From: an uncultured Prevotellaceae bacterium
GTDB lineage: Bacteria > Bacteroidota > Bacteroidia > Bacteroidales > Bacteroidaceae
NCBI GenBank assembly: GCA_900313845.1
Contig: OMTC01000131.1
Coordinates: 1 to 8,822 of the forward strand
DNA length: 8,822 bases
Reading direction: 5' to 3'
The notes beneath the pieces were generated by a model. That model ran no database searches. It worked only from the letters and a program-made list of their open reading frames with translations, and was not told the origin of the DNA. This document shows, piece after piece, positions 1 through 6,700 of this stretch (its first letter is position 1; each line of letters starts with the position of its first letter). A program made the position numbers and the translations under genes.

Positions 1-9
1 ATGTCAGAC

Positions 10-62
10 TGGACTTCCCTCTGAAAGCAATGCAAATATACGCATTTTCAGTGGAAAGTCCA
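10..62. repeat. Imperfect inverted repeat around a promoter
   Basis: Arms at 10-33 and 42-62 are complementary apart from a few mismatches and gaps; both outer ends read TGGACTT and both inner ends read ATGC. The loop is about 8 bases. The left-reading promoter at 33-64 sits inside this structure, so the repeat may be an operator or a 5'-end hairpin of the leftward transcript. The pairing is seen directly; any regulatory role is inference. Confidence 0.5.
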
Positions 63-64
63 AA
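33..64 (-). promoter_or_regulatory. Bacteroidota-type promoter reading off the left edge
   Basis: On the minus strand TTTG (64 to 61) is followed, after a 20-base spacer, by TATATTTG (40 to 33). This fits the Bacteroides consensus TTTG-N19-21-TAnnTTTG. Transcription would start near position 26 and leave the window at once, so the gene it serves is not visible. It lies just downstream of the broken frame at 88-318 and gives whatever follows its own promoter. Confidence 0.55.
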
Positions 65-87
65 CAAAAATCGGATATTTTTTTGAT

Positions 88-318
88 TTATCTCAACCCT
101 TTTTTGATTCTTTCATGCTTTAACATTTTTTTACGTGCAGAATATAGCTTTTCATTGAGTTCCTTCATGTAATCAAGTGGCAACCCTTCGCAAACAGGAT
201 TTATGCTACATTCCATACTTGCTAAAATGGCATTTAACTTGGCATAGGTGAGTTCGCAACCTTTAGCTCGACGAAGTCAAATGTTAAACACATCTAGAGC
301 GGTTTTTGTTATCTTCAT
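88..318 (-). pseudogene. Small hypothetical protein, interrupted by an in-frame TGA
   Basis: I do not recognise the family. Reading the minus strand from ATG at 318, 13 codons (MKITKTALDVFNI) are followed by TGA at 279-277. The same frame then continues for 62 codons to TAA at 90-88. The second part is rich in charged and amphipathic residues, contains CELTYAKLNAILASMECS and later LDYMKELNEKLYSARKKM, and ends in a basic tail (KHERIKKGLR). It looks like an alpha-helical protein. A single CGA-to-TGA change would explain the break and would restore an Arg before LRRAKG. The frame is also open upstream of the ATG back into the octamer repeat array at 365-398, so the true start could lie a little further right. 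Alternatives are a shorter protein starting at the internal ATG after LAS, or chance. No start inside the second part has an obvious ribosome binding site. Confidence 0.4.
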
Positions 319-335
319 ATAAAGGATTTTAAACA

Positions 336-367
336 TTTGATTTTCAGATGCTAAGATAATAATTTTG
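336..367 (+). promoter_or_regulatory. Promoter firing into the repeat-array region
   Basis: TTTG at 336-339, a 20-base spacer, then TAATTTTG at 360-367 match the Bacteroidota TTTG/TAnnTTTG promoter with ideal spacing. Transcription would start around 374, inside the first octamer array. No convincing protein gene follows on the plus strand before the leftward terminator near 857. The product would therefore be a structured non-coding transcript or the leader of something very short. Whether the promoter is active cannot be judged from sequence. Confidence 0.5.
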
Positions 368-398
368 TGACATTGTGACATTGTGACATTGTGACATC
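365..398 (+). repeat. Octamer array 1 (GTGACATT, 4 units)
   Basis: Four head-to-tail 8-bp units GTGACATT run from 367 to 398; the last unit ends in C. The core TGTGACA is a near-palindrome (TGT-N-ACA). The 34-bp stretch 391-424, which starts with the last unit and contains GTTAAC, is repeated at 753-786 after array 3 with 32 of 34 bases identical. The array overlaps the -7 box of the promoter at 336-367. Bases 365-396 are perfectly complementary to array 2 at 554-585. Confidence 0.9.
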
Positions 399-454
399 AA
401 AATTTTTCGTTAACTTCTTTTCACATATATAGAGCGAAAAAATCTCGGACTGAG

Positions 455-490
455 TTTTAATTATAGTCTATATATAGACTATAATTAAAA
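455..490. repeat. 36-bp perfect palindrome
   Basis: Bases 455-472 are the exact reverse complement of 473-490, with no spacer and no mismatch. The centre is TATAGTCTATATATAGACTA. It is nearly all A/T and is not followed by a T-run on either strand, so it does not look like an ordinary terminator. It lies between octamer arrays 1 and 2, inside the loop their pairing would enclose. A dimeric-protein operator, a cruciform or a recombination site are all possible; none can be shown here. Confidence 0.9.
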
Positions 491-508
491 TATTTAATAA
501 GAAATTTC

Positions 509-533
509 TTTTTTAATGAATTTCATTAAAAAA
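509..533. repeat. Perfect hairpin, 11-bp stem and 3-base loop
   Basis: TTTTTTAATGA at 509-519 pairs exactly with TCATTAAAAAA at 523-533 around the loop ATT. It lies 18 bases after the 36-bp palindrome and 20 bases before array 2. The arms start and end in T6/A6, so a transcript from either strand would have a weak stem ending in a U or A run. Terminator activity is possible but the stem has little GC. Confidence 0.7.
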
Positions 534-553
534 TGTATTCATTTTTAGTTCGT

Positions 554-585
554 TGTCACAATGTCACAATGTCACAATGTCACAA
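554..585 (-). repeat. Octamer array 2, inverted (4 units)
   Basis: Four units of TGTCACAA, the reverse complement of the array 1 unit, run without interruption. The block forms a 32-bp perfect inverted repeat with 365-396 and a 24-bp one with array 3 (735-758). In an RNA from the promoter at 336-367 it could pair with either partner but not both. A 67-codon plus-strand frame (553-756, TTG start) begins in this array and ends in array 3; I regard it as a by-product of the repeats. Confidence 0.9.
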
Positions 586-734
586 TTGATATACATCAAC
601 GAAGCTGGTCAATTAACTTCATTTAACGTTGATTTTTGTTTTGTTCACAATTTTCTTCCCAAATTAGCACATCGAGTTTGCAAACATGCTTCCACATGCT
701 GCAAAAAAAATCAAAACTTTGGAATAAACAACAT

Positions 735-760
735 TTGTGACATTGTGACATTGTGACATC
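735..760 (+). repeat. Octamer array 3 (GTGACATT, 3 units)
   Basis: Three head-to-tail units at 737-760 have the same orientation as array 1. They are followed by the conserved 34-bp tail (753-786) shared with array 1, which carries CAAAATTTT and GTTAACTTCTTTTCAC. Between arrays 2 and 3 (586-734) I see no promoter and no credible gene, only a short GTTTGCAAAC palindrome at 676-685. From 787 to 856 there is only a small GCTC-TT-GAGC hairpin at 796-805. Confidence 0.88.
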
Positions 761-856
761 AAAATTTTCTGTTAACTTCTTTTCACTTTTAGGGGGCTCT
801 TGAGCTCAAAATCTATATATTCCCCACATTTTATTCATTCAATCTCTACTCATAGT

Positions 857-911
857 AAAAAAAGGAGTCTTCACGGGAATGACGTGATAGCGTTATCATC
901 CCTGTGAAGAC
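857..911 (-). terminator. Intrinsic terminator for leftward transcription
   Basis: On the minus strand GTCTTCACAGGG (911 to 900) pairs with CCCGTGAAGAC (877 to 867), with one bulged base. An inner TGATA/TATCA stem lies between them. The outer stem is followed by TCC and seven T (863 to 857). This is a standard Rho-independent terminator, about 150 bases beyond the stop codon of the beta-glucosidase frame, and it probably ends that transcript. It also separates the glycosidase genes from the repeat-rich block on the left. Confidence 0.7.
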
Positions 912-1060
912 CTGTTTCGGAATGCCTGATGGTTTGCCCATCTTGGCATTAACGATGGAAGTACACTCTGAAAAACTTTCCCTTGGCAGTTGGCTATGAA
1001 GCCGAACAACCATCTGATTCATCATGAATGCCTACCTTCTTTGCTACGAATGGAATCCGT

Positions 1061-3254
1061 TTACAAATCCATGCTGGGTTTCATCACATCGTGACACTTG
1101 ACGGACTGCATCTTGGAGAGGGTGTATTGAGCGGTGGCACGAATGTCCTCGACGTTGGCAGCAAAGCCAATGGTGTATTTGCCAGCGGCGGTTTCCCAAC
1201 TCTGGGTGGATTCGTTGTAGGATGCCAAATCGTAGTGGGTGACGCGCATGGTCAGCGTCTCGCTCTGCCCAGGCTTCAGTTCGCGTGTCTTGGCAAAGGC
1301 TTTCAGTTCGCGTGCAGGTTTCTCGAGCCCTCCTGCTGGGGCAGACACGTAGAGTTGCACCACTTCCTTGCCTTCAACAGTACCGGTGTTGGTGATGGTG
1401 ACAGTGGCAACGAATCCGTCCTTGGTAGCCTTCACGCTTGGTTTGCCATAGCTGAAGGTGGTGTAACTCAGTCCATAGCCGAAAGGATAGGACACGGATT
1501 TGCGTGCCGTGTTGAAATAGCGATAACCTACGTTGAGTCCTTCGGAATGCTTGGTGTAGTCCTGCAACTCCACCTTGTTGTTACCTCCTCTTCGTGGACG
1601 GTTCACCTGTCTCACATTCGGGAAGTTGGCACTCGATGGCACGTCAATGAGGCTCACAGGCCATGTCATGGTCAGTTTGCCGGAAGGGTTTGCCTTGCCT
1701 GTCAGCACGTCGGCAACGGAGTATCCTCCTTCCTGTCCTGGCTGCCATGCCAAGAGAATGGCATCGGGCATTCCCTTCCATGAGGCGGTCTCGAGCACGT
1801 TGCCCATGTTGAGCACCACGACGACTTTCTTCTTTGCAAGATGGAAGGCGTTGCACACGTCCGTGATGAGTTGGCGTTCCGTGTCGGAGAGGGTGAAATC
1901 TCCGTCTTCCGTGCGGTCGGACCCTTCGCCAGCTTGTCTGCCGATGGTGATGATTGCCATGTCGGATTCCTGTGCCTGCGCATCGATGACAGGACGTGTC
2001 ACAGGCATCTCGGGCAGCACGGCTTTGCCCCAGAACCATCCTCCTCGAGCGGGTGAGGCAGCTGTGATGCTGTTCTGGTAGTCCTTGTAACTCTTGTAGA
2101 GGTCAGCCAATTTCTTGTTCACCTCGAGTCCTGCCTCATTGAGTCCCTGCATGAGGTCGATGGTGTATGCCTTGTTCACATCGCCTGAGCCTGTGCCTCC
2201 AGCAATGAAGTCGTAGGATGTGGTTCCAAACACTGCCACTCGCTTCACGTCCTTCATAGGCAGGGCATTGCCTTCATTCTTCAGCAGCACCATTCCCTCG
2301 GTGGCACTCTTGCGCGTCACGGCGGCATGGGCTTTCAGGTCGGGTTTGTTGGAGTATTTGTATGCCTTGAAACTCGGTGTCTTGACGAGGTATTGCAGGA
2401 TTCTCTTCACGCAAATGTCGAGCTCGGCTTCTGCCAACGCACCGCTCTTCACCTTCTCCACCAAGTCCTTGATTTGGGATTCGTTGCCGGGTTCCATGAG
2501 GTCGTTGCCCGCCTTGATTTGAGCAGCCGTGTTGCGAAGACCTGTCCAGTCGGTCATGACGATTCCGTCAAAACCCCATTCGTCTCTCAGGATGGTGGTG
2601 AGCAGTTCGCCGTTCTCCTGGGTGAAAGGTCCGTTAAGGCGGTTGTACGACGACATCACGGTCCAAGGCTTTGCCTCTCGCACGGCAATCTCGAATCCCT
2701 TCAGATAGATTTCTCTGAGCACTCGCTGGGACATCACCTCATCGACTCCCATTCGGTTGGTCTCTTGGGAATTGGCGGCGAAATGCTTCAGCGATGTGCC
2801 CACTCCCTGACTCTGGACACCTCTGACGTAGGCAGCGGCAATCTTGCCCGTCACGAATGGGTCTTCGGAATAGTACTCGAAATTACGTCCGCACAAAGGG
2901 GAACGATGGATGTTCATGCCGGGAGTAGTAGGTCTGGGAGTCGTTTTGGCGCGTGGGTGAGATTCTCACACCAGCAGGACCATCGGTCAGTACGGTGGCA
3001 GGGATGCCCAGCCGTTGGATGGCTTGCGTCATGCCAGCCGCTCCTGGCACCTGATGGGAATGGCTTCCTACCATGCCGTTATTCTCTTCGACGCTGATGC
3101 GTCGGTTTCCTCCCACCACGAGGGCTGCCTTCTCCTCGAGGGTCATTGCCTTGAGGACTTGGTCGATTTGGGTGGGTTGCAGTTTCACTTGCGCTGTTGT
3201 TGTCATCACGCTCAGTATCCATAACGATACTGTGGACAAAAAGGTTTTTCTCAT
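1061..3254 (-). pseudogene. GH3 family beta-glucosidase, broken by an internal deletion
   Basis: The family hydrolyses terminal beta-linked glucose (or related sugars) from glycans, usually in the periplasm. Two frames together make one enzyme. The first (3254 to 2883) has a signal peptide (about residues 1-21, ending TTTAQ), then LEEKAALVVGG and LGIPATVLTDGPAGVRISP, in frame as far as TYY (codon ending at 2925). The second is in frame from PGMNIHRSPLCGRNFEYYSEDP (2923 onward) to TAA at 1063-1061. From its ATG at 2917, residue 123 is the likely nucleophile (Asp in GIVMTDW), KHFAANSQETNR (44-55) is the substrate-binding loop, and Glu331 in AGEGSDR is the likely acid/base. A fibronectin-III-like domain fills the last 130 or so residues. 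Intact relatives, as I recall them, have about 40 residues between TYY and APGMN (the CTAFP...LASTWN...DVLL segment) and total roughly 770. Here they are missing and the frame shifts, so TYY is followed by 13 unrelated residues and a stop. All later catalytic residues survive, so the event may be recent, or a sequencing or assembly error. Reinitiation at 2917 would give a protein without signal peptide and without the start of the barrel. Confidence 0.85.
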
Positions 3255-3272
3255 ATTTTTATAGATTTAGCA

Positions 3273-3338
3273 TTGATTTAACAAGGGATATTCTAAGGAA
3301 AGAAATTGATTTAACAAGGGATACTTTAAGGAAAGAAA
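3273..3338. repeat. 33-bp tandem duplication in the GH3 gene leader
   Basis: Unit 1 (3273-3305) and unit 2 (3306-3338) start TTGATTTAACAAGGGATA and end AAGGAAAGAAA. They differ at two positions. The duplication lies 18 bases upstream of the beta-glucosidase start codon, within the presumed 5' untranslated leader. Confidence 0.85.
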
Positions 3339-3438
3339 TTAGAATAATTAGAATAATTTTGTCAGAAATAATATGTTTTTCTTTATAACAACTCCTAATT
3401 TTTGGAGTAATTATAATAATTATTCTAATTTCTTTCCT
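3329..3438. repeat. 22-bp perfect inverted repeat, 66-base spacer
   Basis: AGGAAAGAAATTAGAATAAT plus TA at 3329-3350 is the exact reverse complement of 3417-3438. The left arm grows out of the second copy of the 33-bp duplication. Inside the spacer a smaller hairpin, ACTCC (3391-3395) with GGAGT (3404-3408), sits near the centre. The whole would form a long stem-loop in the leader RNA of the beta-glucosidase gene. No known riboswitch is recognised. Confidence 0.75.
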
Positions 3439-3513
3439 AAATATAATCGTCCCAAGTATTTTGAATTGGCATTAAGGTGTTATTATTACAGTAACTCATT
3501 ATTTTCATGGGCG

Positions 3514-3521
3514 CAAAGTTA
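3514..3521 (-). promoter_or_regulatory. -7 box of the GH3 gene promoter
   Basis: On the minus strand TAACTTTG (3521 to 3514), followed by CGCCC, fits the Bacteroidota TAnnTTTG element. No clear TTTG is seen 19-21 bases upstream. This would give a leader of about 250 bases containing the duplication and inverted repeat. It also implies that the beta-glucosidase gene is not solely dependent on read-through from the beta-galactosidase gene. Confidence 0.4.
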
Positions 3522-3566
3522 ATCATTTTTGCGATACCATCCTATTTTTTTTGCTTAAAAATTAAA

Positions 3567-3733
3567 TGAGGAGTGAAAGGCCTCAACCCCAACCCCTCTC
3601 CGAAGGGCGAGGGGAGTAGAGTGAAAAGTGAGGAGTGAAAAGTGAAAAATGCCTTCCGGATGGTTTCTCTCCCCCTCGGGGGAGCAGGAAGGGGGCTGTC
3701 ACTTCTCACTACTCACTCCTCACTACTCACTTT
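3567..3733. repeat. MITE/REP-like palindromic repeat element
   Basis: The element is bounded by TGAGGAGTGA (3567-3576) and its inverse TCACTCCTCA (3713-3722), with another direct copy at 3629-3638. The spacer holds stacked AGTGAAAAGTGA-type motifs (3620-3649) facing CACTACTCACTCC-type motifs (3700-3733). Between these are two GC-rich hairpins: CCCCTC (3593-3598) with GAGGGG (3609-3614), and CTCCCCC (3669-3675) with GGGGGAG (3678-3684). The AACCCCAACCCCTCTCC...GAGGGG segment resembles repeats scattered through many Bacteroidota genomes (from memory). It begins on the minus strand directly after the beta-galactosidase stop codon. There is no transposase, so any mobility would depend on proteins from elsewhere. 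Confidence 0.65.
3645..3692 (-). terminator. Likely terminator of the beta-galactosidase gene
   Basis: Reading the minus strand after the stop codon at 3734, CCTTCC (3692 to 3687) pairs with GGAAGG (3657 to 3652). This encloses the strong CTCCCCC-GA-GGGGGAG hairpin (3684 to 3669), and the outer stem is followed by CATTTTTC. The stem is stable but the T-run is only five bases, so termination is plausible rather than certain. It is part of the repeat element at 3567-3733. Confidence 0.45.
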
Positions 3734-6700
3734 TTATAGCACATTCACTTTCAGCTTCGTCCACTGACCACCATTGGTGCGGAAGGAGATAAGATAAACG
3801 CCAGCAGATGGCATGGCAAAGTCTGCCGTTCTACAAGCTGTTCTGCTTGCCACCACAGCTCCCGACACGCCATAGACCACCACATCGCCCTCTTCGTCAC
3901 ACGCTACATGAATCATCCTGCCATCCACCGACACTCGAGGACTGATGTCGGTGGAAACAGAGGGGACGGACAACAGCTCACTCCGCTTCTGCATCACCAA
4001 GAGCGCAGGCGTTTTCTTATTCGTATAGATATATGAACCCACATTGTGGGAGTCGAAACCGAAATAGTCCGTACTACCCTTCCACAGTCCACGCATATAG
4101 AATCCGTCGGCATCATCCACTGCCTCCATCTGCATCCATCCCGTAGTGGTGTTGGCTGTGGAAGCAAGGACACAGGTCCAATAGCTGCCACCCTCCGACA
4201 TGTATCCTCCTTGCAACTTCACCTTGTAGAAGGAGGAAAAGCCTGTCACCTTCGTGAAGAGAAACTGAAAATCCTTGTCGTCAAGATTCAGCGAAGCAAG
4301 ACGAAAATGTCCTTCGGTGCCACTGGCATTGCCACGCAGATAGAGTCCCGACGTGGGGTCCTTCAGATAGTAGGTCGCATTGTTTTGAATGGCAGTTCGC
4401 GTCTCTTCCTGCGCACCGACAGTCTGCGTAGCATGAATGCCCAATTCAGCAGCTGAGGTCCATGCGTTGCCGTTCACCTCGGAGCGAGCAATCAAACGGA
4501 AGTAGCGTGCCTTCAGAGGAGCGGCGAGTTCCACGACCTGTTCACCTGCTGCATTGTTGAAACTGCCCGTTGCCGCTGGCGTTCCCCAAATCGTTGGGTC
4601 GTTACTGAAATACACCTCATATTCTTTCACACGTCCGTTCGACATATCTCCACGTCCCTCATAGACGAAAGCCGTCACCTCGTAGGTGGTGCCCATGTCG
4701 ATGATGATTTCGTGAGGACAGGAAGGTGTGTTACCACCGTATGCCGTGTGCCAAATAGTGCTGCTATTGCCATCGATGGCATTTTCTGCACGCTCGTTTC
4801 CTCCCTGCTGGCTATCGCAACTATACACCTTCCAGTTAGTCTTGCTGATATACATATCCACCATCGCCTCTGTCGTCATACTCTGCACCAGTCCATCCTT
4901 CGATGCGTATGCCATGATGCTTCCTCCCTCGCGGAAATTGAAGCCCGAGGTGTAGGTCTTCCATGTTGCGCCTCCATCAGTGCTATAATGAATGGTAGCA
5001 CCCGAGGTTGCCGTTGTCATCGTCACTCGTCCCTTGTCGGATTTGATGATGACAGGCGCACACTGTGGACTTGCCACACGTGCCTTTTCTGTCAGCTGGG
5101 CATCGGTGAGTGGTTCGCTGAGTGGCATGAGGATGAAATTGAATGCCTTTTGTTCTGACTTCAACTCATACTTATCGAGCACGTCGGGACCACAACTGGC
5201 ATTACCCAGCGCACGGTTGGCGGCATCGATGCAGACCACGGTGTTCTTGATGAAATTCACTTCGTAAGGATGCTTCTTGCGACCCGAAGAAGGATAGATG
5301 TCCTTGGCACGCCAATGGCCCACGGTGCTCGACATCTGCTGAGGAGCCACCACCATGAGTCCCTGTCCGTTGTCGTCGGTGAGAGCGATGAAGCGCACCT
5401 CCTCCTTGTTTCCGTTTTCCTGAGGGAGAATGAATCCCGTCCATTGGTCGGTCACCGTGCTGCGGTAGAGTCCAGGGAAGCAGGATTCCTTGCGGTCGCG
5501 ATAATTGTCCCAAGGTCCTCTGCCGAACCATGCAAACTGTTCGTATCCGCTTGGCATTTCAAACACGTAGCCCATCTTTGGCAGAATCACTCCCTTCACG
5601 GCAGGGTCAATCAAACTGCTCACTGCAATGGTTCCATCAGCCATCACGCTATACGACATCTGCGTGCTGAAAGCAGTCGGTGCCTTGCCCTGATAGGAAT
5701 TGGTGATGTTGAGCACCACGGTGCCATTTTCCTCTTTCACACTCCATGTGCCAGCCTTCACACTGAGGTCGCGAAGTCCCATGTCAATCCATCCGCCACC
5801 CTGTCGGCCATCATTGTCGGTAGGAACACGGAAAGCATTGAATCGGAGTCCACTGCTCATCAGGCTCTTTCCATGATAGTTATAGCTATAGAGTTGTCCT
5901 GTGGTTTTGGAGAAGGTGGCATTGAAGTTCTCACCTGTCAATACGATGTTCGACGCTGTTTCGCTCACACTCAGAGCTGCCGTCGATGTGCTGGCATACA
6001 CATCCTTCTTCTGTGCCTTGCGCAACTGGAACTGCTCGTTTGCCACTTCATAACCTGCCTCGCACCAATCAGTGGCTTCTGTTCTCACCACGTGGAAACG
6101 GACGAAATATTCAGCATCGTCCTTCGCATCCTTAGGCATCAAGTCGGGGATGGTGATGGTGAGGGAATCACCACCAGCAATGTCCATCTTGTCGAGTTTT
6201 CCCTCTTTCAACGGAACGCCATCCTCCAGCACTTCGTAACTAAAGTCGAATTGATTGAGATTAGCAAACACCAGTTTGTTCTTCACCACGAAAGTGCCAT
6301 TCACACTGCTTTTCATGCGGAAGTCGGCAGGCTGATAGATTTTCTTCACGTTCAGTGCCTTGGCGGAATAACTGTAGTCGGGGAATATCACACCATTCGT
6401 ACAGAAGTTGCCATCGTTAGGGTTATCGCCAAAGTCACCGCCGTATGCCCAATAGGTCTGATTGGCTTTCCCTGGCACAGGCATTTCCAGTCCTTGGTCC
6501 TTCCAGTCCCAAATGAATTCTCCTGCCAATGCTGGATACTTCTCATAAAGGTCGAAAAACTCACGCTGGTTGCCCATGGAGTTACCCATAGCATGGGTAT
6601 TTTCACACTGCACGTGTGGTTGCGGTTTCCGTCCTTGGTTGGCTTGGTTCTGACGGTCACGACCTATGCCTTCGATGGTTCCCAGATTGGCATACATCGT

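Noticed and set aside
553..756. 67-codon plus-strand frame starting in octamer array 2
   Set aside because: It starts with TTG inside one repeat array and stops inside the next. Its repeat-derived ends (SQCHNVTMSQ and CDIVTL) and Cys/Asn-rich middle look like non-coding DNA read in frame.
365..760. CRISPR array
   Set aside because: The repeated units are 8 bp and directly abutting, with no unique spacers of 25-40 bp and no cas genes, so this is a tandem repeat rather than a CRISPR array.
1..830. tRNA or rRNA genes, or an attachment site next to one
   Set aside because: No cloverleaf-like sequence with a TTCGA-type T-loop or CCA-adjacent acceptor stem could be found on either strand; the hairpins present are AT-rich palindromes.
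1028..1783. 251-codon plus-strand frame, and others at 1575-2081 and 2327-3097, opposite the GH3 gene
   Set aside because: All are antisense to clear GH3 sequence and show no domain, signal or regulatory context.
3255..3733. Insertion sequence between the two glycosidase genes
   Set aside because: Terminal inverted repeats exist at 3567-3722 but the element is only about 165 bp, with no transposase frame and no clear target-site duplication. It is called a MITE/REP-like repeat instead.
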